DNA of 64,000 bases from Chlorokybus atmophyticus. Taxonomy: Eukaryota > Streptophyta > Chlorokybophyceae > Chlorokybales > Chlorokybaceae. Both the position numbers and the translations under genes were made by a program. The notes under the pieces were generated by a model. It was not told where the DNA came from, did no database searches, and worked only from the letters and a program-made list of their open reading frames with translations. Positions within the stretch are counted from its first letter, which is position 1; every line of letters begins with the position of its first letter. The stretch spans positions 73,996 through 137,995 of the forward strand of contig RHPI01001507.1 of the NCBI GenBank assembly GCA_009103225.1, given 5' to 3'. Of this stretch, positions 21,585 to 32,619 are shown piece by piece.

Positions 21585-22230
21585 GGGGGTGTAATGAAGT
21601 GCTACCTCTATAAAGGTTCCCTGTTAAGAAATAGTGTGCATGTATGCGCCTACCTAAACACATGCGCTCACACTAGGGGAACACTAAGTGTAACATACAA
21701 GCATGTCAATACCAAAGAGAGTTGTATTGCAGTTGCACCTATATGCGCCACATACAGTGACTTATATACTAAGGTAGTTAACATTAAAAAGAACTAGTCA
21801 CCTCTAAAAAAAGTCAACTTCAGTCAACTCTAGTCAACATTAATCAACGGCCACAATTAACACGAGTTAACACTAGTCAATGGGCAAAGTCAAAGTTGAC
21901 TATAACTGTCATAAATCCCATAACTCCTGTTGACTGTAACTATCATAGCGTAACCGGTGCACATGTCTAAGTAACATCAATGAGCTAACAGTTTATTATA
22001 ATAGGCATATTATCTTAGCAAACCTCATATGCTTAACCTTAAACACAGCTATATGGCGGCATTGCTAATGCAGAAGCCGCCATAGCTAGGGCATCTTCTG
22101 CTCCGGCAATTGCCCCTGGCGGCGGCGATAGGCCTGGCGGGGTTGGAGGTGGTATTGGGGTAGGGGATTGAAGGAGATAGCACCCCCTCTTTTTACAGTT
22201 GTATCGCAGTAAGGGCGGCGAGGGGTTTGT
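21585..22230 (+). repeat. gypsy LTR remnant interrupted by a copia LTR
   Basis: 21585-21621 (TGTAATGAAGTGCTACCT...GGTTCC) and 22046-22200 (AGCTATATGGCGGCATTGC...AGCACCCCCTC) match the two ends of the LTR at 38432-38760. The block between them is a family A copia LTR. About 170 bp of the gypsy LTR is missing at the junction and no clear target duplication remains. Confidence 0.65.
21622..22045 (-). repeat. solo LTR, copia family A
   Basis: A complete TG...CA family A LTR on the minus strand, with no primer-binding site or internal sequence on either side. It sits inside the gypsy LTR. Confidence 0.8.
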
Positions 22231-23120
22231 GGGGGGCGGCGACGGCTTTGGTGGTTCAGCGGCGGCAGGTGGCAGCGACTGCAGTAGTGGCGGCGGCGGC
22301 GGCAATTAGGAGCCGCTACCCACTTAAATGGGTAGTGGTGGTTGATAGCTAGTTGTTGTTAATTGTTGTATTACTAGTTGCTGTTGCCACTGTAGTTTAG
22401 CCATGCTTGTTTGCTTAGCCTAGCATAGCCTAGGTTGCCTGGCTTAGCTTGCTGTTAGGGGAGGCGGCCACTCAGGCCTTTCCTCTAAGCGTTGCATGCC
22501 CAGCACATGATATTGTTAATTGCAACATGAATGAACTCTTGTGTGCTTGTAGGCTGGCCATCGCTTGAATTCGTAGTGGTGTGAAGGGTTTGAACTTGTT
22601 ATTTTAACATTATCAACCTTATTGAGGCAGTCCGGTGGCAACATCGCATGTCATGCCGCCAGTCAGTGCGGTGGGGCCGCTAAAGTATTACTGTGCGGCC
22701 AATATCAAGCACATAAATTTTAAGTTTGTTGATATCGGCTTGTGGGGCCGATTTCACAAAATACTTGCACTTTGTTTGTAAATTGCAATTGTGAGTTGAG
22801 TTGAGTTGTACAAAGTGAAAACTTTGTGTTGCTATAATTTGGAAACCATCGCATAGATTCGCGTGCATTTTGTTTCAAAGCAAGTGTCTAGTTGAAAGGT
22901 GTGAGAAGAGCTCTGCTTTGAGCTGACTACTTCACACTAAGCACTTGAAAACTGACTAAAACAAATTAGGAGATATTAACACCTTTGAAGTGCACAACTT
23001 GTGTGTTTGCGCACTTGCACACTTCCATTACCAACGGCTGATGTTTTTGAGCACATGTCTGACCAAGGAGAGGAGATGCGGGGTATCCTTCCATGGCCGA
23101 GAAGTTAACACTATACGAGC
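22231..23120. other. no supported gene; probable gypsy-derived sequence
   Basis: Continues from the gypsy LTR remnant. Short frames only. Confidence 0.3.
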
Positions 23121-23139
23121 CATGTATTGATAAGGAAAT

Positions 23140-24058
23140 ATGAGTTCATGAAGCGCATGAAATGCGCGCCCATGAACTCAAGAACTCGTTAATGAGTTAT
23201 GAGACTCTTGTGCCCCTAGTGCCTTGGGCACTTGTGGGCACAAGCACTCACGAGATGTGAGTTGTGAGTCGCAAGCTCCTTATCTGATCGCTTGAAACCC
23301 TAGCGCGGCGGCGCCATGCTTGGCGAGGGTGAGTGTGGTTTGGAGGAAGGATAGGCGGTCGACCTCCATGACCACCACACGGTCAAAAAGTGCTCGTGGC
23401 AATGGAGAGGACGTGGAAGCCATAGCCAAGGCGGCTAGGCTTGCCGCCAATAGGTTGGCGCGGGCTACAAGTCCGCATTGCCACACCTTGAGTGAGGAGG
23501 AGGAGAGAAGAGCTGCGAGTGAGGAGAGAAGGGTGCGCCCCCCCGTGGATGTGGGAAAAGGAGGTGATAAATGAGGGTGACGGTGTCGATAACAAGGACG
23601 AGGATGATGAGGACCTGCCCGTCGTCACTTATAAGCGTATAAAGAGGGAGGCAAGTCCGCTCTCCAATGCTTCCACCCCGCCGATGACACCCACGAAGGC
23701 CATGGCGAGGAGGTTTGAGGAGTTGGAGGCGGAACACATGCACCTTGAGCGTGGGAAGGCGCCCGCCATCCCTCATGATGAGCCCGTTTATGAGCCCAAC
23801 CACCCGTTACTCGTGAGCATCCTTCGCCGCAACAAAGGCGACTCTAATACACCCAGTGCTCGTGCGAAGGCATTAGCCATTTGCTTTAGCGATCCCGCGG
23901 TCCTTTGGAAGGAGAACATGAAAAAGTGGGCTCGGCAACACATCGATGTGGCGGCTGACATTGCCTCGGCAGCGGCCTCCATCGACCGGTTGCCCTCTCA
24001 CCTCGCCGAGGCTCCCCACTTCGCCAAAGGCCGCAAAGAGAACATGAAAGGTGGGCTC
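23140..24058 (+). pseudogene. DIRS element 5' end and gag exon, truncated
   Basis: 23140-23367 is the DIRS 5' terminal region (GAGTTCATGAAGCGCATGAA and the palindromes described for the full element). ATG 23368 opens MTTTRSKSARGNGEDVEAI and AKAARLAANRLARATS. After one shift the acidic EGDGVDNKDEDDED, ARRFEELEAEHMHLERGK and KENMKKWARQHIDVAADI follow. It ends at GAACATGAAAG/GTGGGC, the probable exon end in the other copies, where a copia LTR now begins. It is the best-preserved start of the DIRS gag in the window. Confidence 0.7.
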
Positions 24059-25810
24059 TGTTAAAAACTAGTGTGCATGCATGCGCCCTACCTCATACAT
24101 GCGCTCACACTAGGGGAACAACAAGTACAATAGCATGTCAACAACAAAGAGAAGTACAATCCTATCGCAGTTCCACCTGTATGCGCCACATTCAGTGACT
24201 TATATACTCAGCTAGTCAACACTAGAAAAGACTAGTCAATCCTAAACAAAGTCAACTCTAGTCAATGGTCAAAGTTAAAGTTGACCGTAACTCTCGTAAC
24301 TCCCGTAACTATTGTTGACTGCAACTTTCGTTGCGTAACCACCGCACATGGTCCAAGTAACATTAACAAGCTGACTGTAGTAAGCATACTATACTAGCAA
24401 ACCTCATATGCTCAACCTTTAACACTCCCATGTATGCAGCTTGTTGTCCGCATCTGCATACCAGCATGCACAAGCTCCCACGCCTTGATTGCCTTCAAGT
24501 TGACTTGGAACTTCTCGCTCCAATACATGACGCTAGCACCTCGAGCTGCTCGCTCCCAATGCTTGTCACCCTGCAAACTGCTCGCTTGCATATAGTATAC
24601 CTTGAGCACCATACCATGCTTGCAGAGTGTAACCTTCACGCTTCTCGCGCTCAGCTACTTCTCTCATACCTATATTTAAGCGTTATGCTCAAACACCATG
24701 CTATTGAGTAGACAGCAACCATGCGCTCTCTCTTGGCACGCCCCGTAAGTACTGCACGCACTGCAACACTCCAAGCTGACATATACCAGCTCCCACATAT
24801 GAAAGACGCCTCCTCCACCAAGTACTGCTCGCACTCGGCACCAAGTTAGCTCCTCCCAGCTTCATTACAAGAAGATTGCCACTATCTCCTCCTCCTTCTC
24901 CAACCTACATCATAGCCCTAGAGTGCAATTCTCTCACCCTTCTTGCTATTGGTGCTCCCGTAGGTGGACGTCTTTATTTAAAGACATTGATACTTGAAGT
25001 GACCACGCTCGTCGCAACGCCAACACTCCTTGCTTATACCATGAGTGCCTTCTTTACCATAAAAACCGCAGCTGCATCTGGTCTTTCTTCCCAACCTTCC
25101 TTCTGCAAGCGCTGCTATTTTTAAAACATGATTTTACATCATTAAGTGTCAACTCCTCCGCTGCAGACTCCATAATGGTCACCACCACCATGTACTCCTT
25201 TGGCAACTCTGAAAGCACAACTCACACCACTTCTTGCTCTTTCAAGTCGTGCCCTACACCCAGCAAGTCCTTCCACAAAGCCTTTGCACGCGCTACAAAC
25301 TTGGGGATTGGCTCTCCACTCTCCTTCCGCAATGCGTTCAGCTCTTGCCTCAACTGCAGCCTCCTCGCCATGTTGCGAGCTTTGAATTGGCTCTTAAGTT
25401 TTGCCCAAAACTCTTTTGCACCTTTGCACTCTCTCACCATATTCAAATGATGCTCAGCAACGTGCAAACTTGCCAAAGCTTTCTTCCCTTCTTTCTCCCA
25501 GGTTGCCTCCTTTCCCGAAGGCACATCCTCCGCGGGGTCCACATACTTCCACATGTTCTTGTGTGCCAGCAACAGCTCCATCCTGATGCTCCAGGTGCTG
25601 TAGTTGTCCACCATTAGTGGCTCCATTGTAATCTTCATGTTGTCCATGCTCCCTTGGCGTTGGTTGCCCTTCTGCTACACATAGAGCCCGCAACCTACTC
25701 CCCTTAAGCAACCACAACTTCCTACACGACCACAACACACTTACACTCTAAGCATGTGTGGGCCCATAACCTGTTAAGAACTAGTGTGCATGTATGCGCC
25801 CTACCTCATA
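24059..25810 (-). mobile_element. copia family A element with gag
   Basis: Minus strand: truncated 5' LTR 25810-25772, primer-binding site 25771-25759, interior to 24425, 3' LTR 24424-24059. The 5' LTR is cut after about 40 bp by DIRS-derived sequence. Only gag is recognisable inside, so the element is non-autonomous. Confidence 0.8.
24900..25647 (-). pseudogene. copia gag, family A
   Basis: From ATG 25647: MDNMKITMEPLMVDNYSTWS, MELLLAHKNMWKYVDPAED, HHLNMVRECKGAKEFW, RLQLRQELNALRKESGEPIP, then DLLGVGHDLKEQEVV and TGA. The TGA falls where related gags have Trp (EVEVVW). The frame continues VVLSELPKEYMVVVTIMES. After a shift comes a knuckle CWRCDERGHFKYQC, preceded by a degenerate one (CGFYGKEGTH, with Tyr for the second Cys). 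This is a UBN2-type gag that packages the RNA. The Trp-to-TGA change and the shift make this copy defective. Confidence 0.75.
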
Positions 25811-26308
25811 ACTCACACACGAGTTATATGCGACACACAGCTCATGCTGGGGGGTCGCTATGGGTCGATAGCACGGTGGCTATGCCCAGCACCCAAGTGC
25901 ATTTACAATACAAATGTACAAGTGTACAGATATAGGCTGATCTATACAGAAGTCTGCTAGGGCGCTAGGCTACAACTATGGGAACTACTTCTTCACGCCA
26001 GGTGCGAAAGTCACGCGCTTCGTCGGTTTTTAACTCATGGATGGCGCCAGTGCTGCCGACGTTGAGGTTGAAGCTTGAGAAGCATGTACACCTGCAAAGT
26101 ATACCACACTCGCCACCCTCGCTAAGGATGGCGCCGCCGCGCTAGGGTTTCAAGCGACTAGATAAGGAGCTTGTGACTCACAACTCACATCTGGTGAGTG
26201 GTTGTGCCCCCAAGTGCCCAAGGCACTAGGGGCACAAGAGTCTCATAACGCATTAACGAGTTCTTGAGTTCATGGGCGCGCATTTCATGCGCTTCATGAA
26301 CTCATATA
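25811..26308 (-). mobile_element. non-autonomous DIRS derivative
   Basis: Joins the DIRS 3' end (ACTCACACACGAGTTATATG..., 25811-25871) to a DIRS 5' end (26091-26308) with about 220 bp of unrelated sequence between, and no genes. A second copy in the opposite orientation occupies 35470-36000. It lies head-to-tail with the full-length element, so the 25811-25871 motif repeats at 26309-26369. Confidence 0.65.
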
Positions 26309-27413
26309 ACTCACACACGAGTTATATGCGACACACAGCTCATGCTGGGGGGTCGCTATGGGTCGATAGATGGATAAAAACAGCAAGAGCACGTACCACC
26401 CAAGCCGAGGCTCCTCGTAAGTGTGTGCAACTCAGGCAACGCTGCGCGCACATAGCCCTCAACTGCAGTGGCAGACTTCCAACGTCCAAACTGCTGCCAC
26501 AGGTGTTAGGGCACACCAGCCTTCACGGCTTGGGTCGCAGCTCCCAAACGAGCAGAGTGTGTGCTAAAACGCGTGGGGTCCTCCCCTGCCGCCTTAATGG
26601 CTGCCTTCTCCCAACCAAAGATAGTGCCGTATGGCACCACAGTGTTGCGAATAACGCACATTCCCCCGGCTCGGATAATGGAGCGCAGCAACTTGCCTGG
26701 TCCCGCGTGCCGATATCCCGAGGCAAATAACAACTTCTTGGTGTGCATCACTGGGCATAAGTCACCGCCCACAGCAGCTATGTGCACTGTGGCGCCCACA
26801 CCACGTTGATCTGTTTTGCTGCGCGGGATGACAAGATCCATACGGCCTGGGCGAAAAACAATGTCCTGCGCGTATACCTCCGCCAGGTCAGAATACCGCA
26901 TCATACCCGCAAATCTCAGCAGCACCGTCACGGCTTGCAACCTGGCCACCAAGTCCCACCCGTCACGAGCAAAGTGCGAGACCATGGCTTGCGAGAGCTC
27001 AGGCGTGTAGGCGTCTTTCTTCCGTGTGTTCAAGGGCAGCAGCCTGGCAGCGGCCTCACGAACCACCGCACAAGTGCATGCGCAGTGGGAGAGGCATGGC
27101 CTGCCATGGCATGCGCAGCATGTATGGCCGAAGAGGCATGTTTCACATGTGCCGGGGTGGTTGAATTCACCAACAACTTGGTCAAGAACAGGGCCACTGT
27201 GCCAGGGTCTGCTGGCAGGGCAGCCCAACCACGAGGCGTGCAGAACTCCACAAAGCGACGCCAATAGCCCTCATAGCCCCGCAGGGTGCTAGTAGCACGT
27301 GACGCCGCTGCCACTGCTGGGTATAAGGTGCGCAGGCGCTCAATCTCGTAGTTTTCGGGGACGTCGGGCATGAGCGACTGTAAGCTTCGCTCAATAGCAG
27401 CTGTATACAGCAC
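26309..27413 (-). CDS. DIRS tyrosine recombinase
   Basis: ATG 27413 opens MLYTAAIERSLQSLMPD, then AASRATSTLRGYEGYWRRF (core-binding domain) and LFLTKLLVNSTTPAHVKHA. A one-base shift near 27060 leads to AAARLLPLNTRKKDAYTPEL, LLRFAGMMRYSDLAEV, VIPRSKTDQRGVG, THSARLGAATQAVKAGVP, TAA 26506-26508, then HLWQQFGRWKS and VEGYVRAALPEL. The catalytic set is visible: Arg in the first catalytic block (MMRYSDL), HSAR, GRW and a late Tyr. The TAA lies inside the conserved catalytic block, so the protein needs it read as Gln. The next TGA is at about 26310. It integrates the circular DNA intermediate. The frameshift is the only obvious defect. Confidence 0.85.
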
Positions 27414-27416
27414 GTG

Positions 27417-29564
27417 TCAATGGCCAGAACGCAAGTCAATTCGCAATGCCCACATACGATTGTTGGGCAAGCCCCCTTGAAGTTCCGTGACTTGCGGGCT
27501 GGGCCACAAGCAAGCTGGGCCTTCGGGCAGGCTCACAACATCTGTGAGAAATGGTGCCCACACGCCGCTAGGGCAGAGCACGCGCCACCAAGTTTGAGTT
27601 GTCCATGCAGGTACAATAAGGCACATGCGAGCCTTGCATTCGCGGGCATGACGCAGAACAGTGCCAACCCGATGTGGTGGGGGATGGCACCAGTTGTTGC
27701 AACCACTCCAGTCACATTGAAAGGCATTGCCGGATGAGCCCGGACATGGTAACACCGAGTTGAAGGCCACACACACTGTGTTGGCGTCTGTGGCAAAGCG
27801 GTCCACATCAAAGGGGCCCCACTTGCGAGCGAGCAAGCGAACCCATGGGGTTTGCAAGGTCCAACCGTTCCAACCTGGTGCTTTAGAGAGCGCGTCCACC
27901 TCCTCATTGAGTTCACTTGGTAACCACTCCACATGCAAGCAAATGCAATGCCGGTGGCAATGTATGAAAATACGGCATGCCACTTGCTGCAAGTGTTCGG
28001 CCTCACTGCCCCCATTGCGCATAATATAATACACATTGCGGGCATCGCCATAGCACAGCACCGTGCGTCCATGTAGCTCCTCCTCGACAGTGAGCAAAGC
28101 ACGCTCAAGTGCCAATAATTCGCGATGTGTTGATGAAGTCAAGCACTCATTAGGTGTGAATGTGCCCTTCGCCACGGGGGTAGCTGTGCCATGGCGCATT
28201 AGTCCCCAACCAGTGCCGCTAGCATCCACAAATTGCACTATGTTCGGCTGCACGGTAGGCCAAATGGGTGCCATGTTAAGCTCCTCAGAGTGGTCTCTCA
28301 GCCACGATAACTCCATGATTTCAGGGTGGTGTAGCACCATGTGAGAGCTCCATGAGCGCCGGGTCTGAATTAAGCGGCGTGTATGCCAAGTCATGAGTTT
28401 TACGGCAGGGCCCAACATCATAAACATAGATTGCAGCTTGCCACAGATGCGGGCCAGCAACTTCACTGGTACATGGCGCCTGTCACCAAATGCGCGTTGC
28501 AAGTCTCTAAGCAAACCATCGCGCTTCGTGCCGGGGATACGAATAGTGCCAGCGTGTGTATCCCTTACAAAGCCGAGGAAGATGATGACTCTACTTAGCA
28601 CGATCTGCGCCTTTGTATTAATCACCAGCCCGCACCATGCTGCATCTGCTTGCACAATGGGCAAGGAGGCATGCTCTGCCTTAGAGCGAGCAGCAAACAG
28701 GAAGTAGTCGATGTATGGTAATACGCGAATGCCCTGCACACGCCAATGGCGCACCAATTGCTTCATAATCTTTGTGAACACGAAGCAAGCCGTGCTCAAC
28801 CCAAATGGCAACGAGCAAAAGTTGAACACTTTGCTCGCAAACGAGAACCCCAAGTAGCCCCAAAAGGCGGGGTGGATGTCCACATGATGATAGCCGGACT
28901 TCAAGTCCGTAGAGAACAACCAGTCCTCAGGTTGCAGCAAGTCTGGGATGCTGCATACATCCTCATACTTGAATGGCGTGTTCACCATATAGGAGTTGAC
29001 ATAGCGCAAGTCCATGATGAGGCGCAACTTGCGGCCATCATCGACCACGTTGAGTGGGCTCACCACGAGGGGGGGTGTCACACACTCTTGTGCGGCCCCA
29101 CTATGCACAAGGTTGGCGATGGCAGCCGCTATGAAGTCCGCAAACTCATGCACACCCTTGTGGTTGGTGAATGCCCATTTAGAGGGTGGGTCAGCCGCCC
29201 ATGGTAGCTTGTACCCGTACTCCACCCATGAGAGCACCATAGTAGACTCACAGAATTCACACCATGCTGGCAGGGCATCATGCAGTTGATGACGCATGTA
29301 AGGCCCTTCGGCGGTAAGGTTGGCAGGGACGCAAGCAAACTCATGATGCTTCATCCAATCGTAAACAAGGTCCTCCTCTGTGCTAGTGTAGACTACTGTA
29401 CACGACCACGATGTGTTCTCAACAACGGAGCTCAGCCAGAGCCTCCACGGCACGACAACCGTACAATGGCCACAACTCGTGCAATCAGTGTCCAAATTGG
29501 GTCCTGTGTTGCTCGGCACGACGCTATTAGCCTCATTATAATGGTCATAACATGTTGTTGCCAT
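27417..29564 (-). CDS. DIRS reverse transcriptase, RNase H and methyltransferase-like domain
   Basis: A 715-codon open frame ending in TGA, the longest in the window. RT blocks: MDLRYVNSYMV, STDLKSGYHHVDI, LPFGLSTACFVFTKIM and VLPYIDYFLFAA. The catalytic box is YIDY instead of YIDD. RNase H follows: VQFVDASGTGWGL, STHRELLALERAL, CYGDARNVYYIM and VEWLPSELNEEVDALSKA, giving D-E-D-D. The C-terminal part, WGPFDVDRFATDAN, FQCDWSG and CNNWCHPPP, matches the methyltransferase-like domain of DIRS pol proteins. It would copy the element's RNA into DNA. The Asp-to-Tyr change should abolish polymerase activity even though the frame is otherwise intact. Confidence 0.9.
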   Translation of the reverse strand: MATTCYDHYNEANSVVPSNTGPNLDTDCTSCGHCTVVVPWRLWLSSVVENTSWSCTVVYTSTEEDLVYDWMKHHEFACVPANLTAEGPYMRHQLHDALPAWCEFCESTMVLSWVEYGYKLPWAADPPSKWAFTNHKGVHEFADFIAAAIANLVHSGAAQECVTPPLVVSPLNVVDDGRKLRLIMDLRYVNSYMVNTPFKYEDVCSIPDLLQPEDWLFSTDLKSGYHHVDIHPAFWGYLGFSFASKVFNFCSLPFGLSTACFVFTKIMKQLVRHWRVQGIRVLPYIDYFLFAARSKAEHASLPIVQADAAWCGLVINTKAQIVLSRVIIFLGFVRDTHAGTIRIPGTKRDGLLRDLQRAFGDRRHVPVKLLARICGKLQSMFMMLGPAVKLMTWHTRRLIQTRRSWSSHMVLHHPEIMELSWLRDHSEELNMAPIWPTVQPNIVQFVDASGTGWGLMRHGTATPVAKGTFTPNECLTSSTHRELLALERALLTVEEELHGRTVLCYGDARNVYYIMRNGGSEAEHLQQVACRIFIHCHRHCICLHVEWLPSELNEEVDALSKAPGWNGWTLQTPWVRLLARKWGPFDVDRFATDANTVCVAFNSVLPCPGSSGNAFQCDWSGCNNWCHPPPHRVGTVLRHARECKARMCLIVPAWTTQTWWRVLCPSGVWAPFLTDVVSLPEGPACLWPSPQVTELQGGLPNNRMWALRIDLRSGH

Positions 29565-29739
29565 TTCATTCGGGGGGGTTCTGAGACCCCCAGCAAAAGT
29601 TACAAGTAAGATAGCGATTTTATAAATAATGGATCACAAATCCAACACTTTCATACATCCAGCTCGCAATTTCATTCATTAAGGCAGCAGGCGCGAACAC
29701 AGAAAAGTGCCCCACCGGGCTATAGCATCAAGTATCAAA

Positions 29740-31220
29740 TCAGTGGCCGCCATGCCCTGCTAAGGGCTTACGGCAATAGGCACGCAAGTGCCCTGTCTCC
29801 CCACAGTTGTAACAGGTGCGGGCATCGCGCTGGCCCCCCGTAGATGCGGCCTGAGATTGCATAGGCGCGGTCTTGTAGCTGGTATGCTCCGCACCAGATG
29901 CATAAGATCCAGAGTAGCGGGGGGGGTACTGGCCCCGCCCCTTGTTGGGAGTGTAGGCCGCCTTCGCCTTGGGCTTGGGCTGCGCCGCAGCTGCCTCCTT
30001 GATTGCCTTCTTAAGGCGCTTTGCTTCTGCATCGTCCATAGCTAGAGGGTCTCTCGTGAGCTCCTCCACCACTTTCCAACTATGCTTGTTGGCCACTTTC
30101 ACATGGTGGAACTGCGTGCACACCTCGTCCAATGCTGGTGCACAGAGCACATGTGAGCAACACTGGTTGCGGCCATTCATGCATAGGCTCAGAGCCATTG
30201 GGTTTAACGCCAGGCGCACCCGCATTGACATTACCATCTCCCACATGCAAATGTCATGGCAAACATGTTGTGCCTTTTACCTTGCTATCAATAGTCATAA
30301 TGTGAATACAAAGGTGGATATGCAAGGGTGTTAAGTGCGGGCCCTCCCCCCCCTACCGAACACGGGGGGAGAAGGGATGCGGATTAATGTATGTACATAG
30401 ATGCCTCTACGTACATGACAAGCCCGCACCTTCATAAGGCCGATGATGCACGCATGTGCATGCTCGCATGAGTAAAGTCCGCACCCTCATGCGTGTCCTA
30501 CATGTGTGCTCGTGCAAATGGCCATATTCAACAAAGCATGAGCCCACCTTTCATGTTCTCTTTGCGGCCTTTGGTGAAGTGGGAATCCTCGGCGAGGTGA
30601 GGGCACCCGGTCGAAGGAGGCCGCCGCCGAGGCAATGTAAGCCGCCACATCGATGTGTTGCCGAGCCCGCTTTTTCATGTTCTCCTTGCAAGGGACCACG
30701 GGATCGCTAAAGCGAATGGCCAATGCCTCCGCACGAGCATTGGGTGTAGTGTAGTCGCCTTTGTCGCGGTAAAAGATGCTCACGAGTAGCGGGTGGTTGG
30801 GCTCATAGACGGGCTCATCATGAGGGATGGCGCCTTCCCATGCTCAAGGTGCATGTGTTCCGCCTCCAACTCCTCCAACCTCCTCGCCATGGCCTGCGTG
30901 GGTGTCGTGGACGGGGTGGAAGCGTTGGAGAGTGGACTTGCCTCCTTCGTTTTACACTTGTAAGTGACGATGGGCGGGTCCTCATCATCCTCGTCCTCGT
31001 CATTGTCACCATCACCCTCCTTGGTCACCTCCTCTTCTCCCACCTCCACGGGGGGGCGCACCCTTCTCTCCTCACTCGCCGCTCTTCTCTCCTCCTCCTC
31101 ACTCAAGGTGTGGCAACGCGGACTTGTAGCCCGCGCCAACCTATTGACGGCAAGCCTAGCCGCCTTGACCATGGCTTTCACATCCTCTCCATCGCCACGG
31201 GCACCTTTTGACCGTGTGGT
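29740..31220 (-). pseudogene. DIRS gag (ORF1) with probable intron and zinc knuckle
   Basis: The codon equivalent to ATG 23368 is ATT here (about 31219). The frame then gives AARLAVNRLARATSPRCH, SEEEERRAASEERRVRPPV, an acidic DGDNDEDEDDED tract and RRLEELEAEHMHLEHGKAP. After a shift it gives ARAEALAIRFSDPVVP and KKRARQHIDVAAYIASAAA. Sequence from about 30547 to 30240 lacks coding character; it starts AAAG/GTGGGC and is best read as an intron with a tentative acceptor. Exon 2 includes KVANKHSWKVVEELT, AKRLKKAIKEAAAAQPK and CYNCGETGHLRAYC (Cx2Cx4Hx4C), and ends in TGA. A nucleic-acid-binding capsid-like protein. Confidence 0.7.
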
Positions 31221-31230
31221 GGTAATGGAG

Positions 31231-31465
31231 GTCGACCGCCTATCCTTCCTCTAAACCACCCCCGCCACCCTCGCCAAGGATGGCGCCGCCGCGCTAGGGT
31301 TTTAAGCGACTAGATAAGGAGCTTGTGACTCACAACTCACACTTGGTGAGTGCTTGTGCCCTCAAGTGCCCAAGGCATTAGGGGCACAAGAGTCTCACAA
31401 CTCGTTGAGGAGTTCCGAAGTTCATGGGCGCGCATTTCACGTGCTTTATGAACTCATATAACTCA
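31231..31465 (-). repeat. DIRS 5' terminal region rich in inverted repeats
   Basis: Copies at 23140-23367, 26091-26308, 31231-31465, 35470-35700 and 48900-49135 share GAGTTCATG...CATGAACTC, GCGCATGAAATGCGC (diverged here), an AACTCGTTAATGAGTT palindrome and GTGCCC...GGGCAC. These can form nested hairpins just upstream of gag. Confidence 0.7.
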
Positions 31466-31589
31466 TGTCTGTGTGGGGTCATATGCTGTGTGCACGCATA
31501 ATTAAACAGCCAAGCGCTCTCAATAGCAGCGGTGCTAGCAGCAAGTGCTACAGCTTGTCCATTGCAACCTTGCGTCTGTTGCTAATTGC

Positions 31590-32297
31590 GCTTTAACTTT
31601 CGGCAGTCCTTCTGCAAGTGTCCCTTCTTATTGCAATAGTGGCAGGTACGCGTCTCCTTCTTCCCACCACCGTTGTTGATACGTGAATTGCATTGTGCCG
31701 TAAATGCCACAGCTTCAGCCTCATCCTAGCGTGAAGTGGATGCGCGTTGCTCAACTTGGAGTAGGCGTGGGGTGATGGTCTCGAGGGTAAGCTCCTCACT
31801 GATTAACTCCATGATGGGGACCATCATTGCGAACCAAGTGCAAGTCCGCAAGGATGACTCAGACCACCTCCACCTCCTTCACTTCATGTCCAAAGGCAAG
31901 CAAGTCGTCCCACAGCTGCCTGGCTCGTGAAATGAACTCGGTAACAAGTTCGGCAGCATCCTTCCTCAATGCATTCAACTGCTTCCTCAACTGCAACTAC
32001 CTAGCATTATTCTGAGCCTTATCAACCTCAAAGAAGTTCTGCCACAATTCTCTAACAGACTTGCGACGTGCAACAAGCGCTAAGTGATGATGTACCACAT
32101 TCAATCCTATTAATGCAAGTGCCTAGTAAGACTTTTTCTGTATGGGTGCGTCCTCCAAGTCGAGAGGGCGCTCTATGGGATCCACCACCGACCATAGATC
32201 TTTGTGCATGAGTAGCATCCGCATTTGGAAGCTCCATGTACCATATTTGTCGAGGTCAAGTGGCTCGAATTTGACCTTGTAATAGCTGGTTGCCATG
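31590..32297 (-). pseudogene. copia gag, family C
   Basis: From ATG 32297: MATSYYKVKFEPLDLDKYGT, MLLMHKDLWSVVDP, then IQKKSY-TAG-ALALIG, LVARRKSVRELWQNFFEV, ARLQLRKQL-type sequence with a TAG, and ARQLWDDLLAFGHEVKEVEVV-TGA. The first TAG aligns with CAG in the copy at 46861 (KKFNQALAL). The second aligns with Lys, and the TGA aligns with Trp. A later shift precedes the knuckle CHYCNKKGHLQKDC and KLKRN-TAG-QQTQG. It is a UBN2-type gag; this copy is defective. Confidence 0.7.
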
Positions 32298-32619
32298 CTT
32301 TCTTTGCTAGCCTTTGCTAGCCTTTGCTAGCCTGCAAATGAGGATGGCGCCTTCCTAAGCTAAACCAACTTGTACTTGCTATGCTAGCGCTAGTGTGGGC
32401 CCATAACCTATTAAGAATGCACAGCAACAACAATGACAAGCACACGTGTGGCGCTGATAATAGAGCAAAGTGGATCTTACTCAATTGCACAACACATAGT
32501 ATGTTGTATAGTACACTATTGAGTGCTAGTCAACACTAGTCAACACTAGTCAACGGTGAAAGTAAAAGTTAAAGGTCATGGTCATAGTCGAAGTCAAAGG
32601 TCAAAGTTAACGTTGACTA

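Larger units (their letters stand above)
26309..31465 (-). mobile_element. near full-length DIRS-type retrotransposon
   Basis: Contains, in order on the minus strand, a palindrome-rich 5' end (31465-31231), gag with zinc knuckle, a 715-codon reverse transcriptase/RNase H/methyltransferase-like frame and a tyrosine recombinase, then the terminal motif 26369-26309. There are no LTRs, integrase or aspartic protease, as expected for DIRS elements, which integrate with a tyrosine recombinase. Defects seen: the gag start codon position is ATT, the RT box is YIDY, and one frameshift lies in the recombinase. Confidence 0.85.

Noticed and set aside
26272-27292. Plus-strand frames of 80-160 codons opposite the tyrosine recombinase
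   Set aside because: They are antisense shadows of a clearly recognised minus-strand gene.
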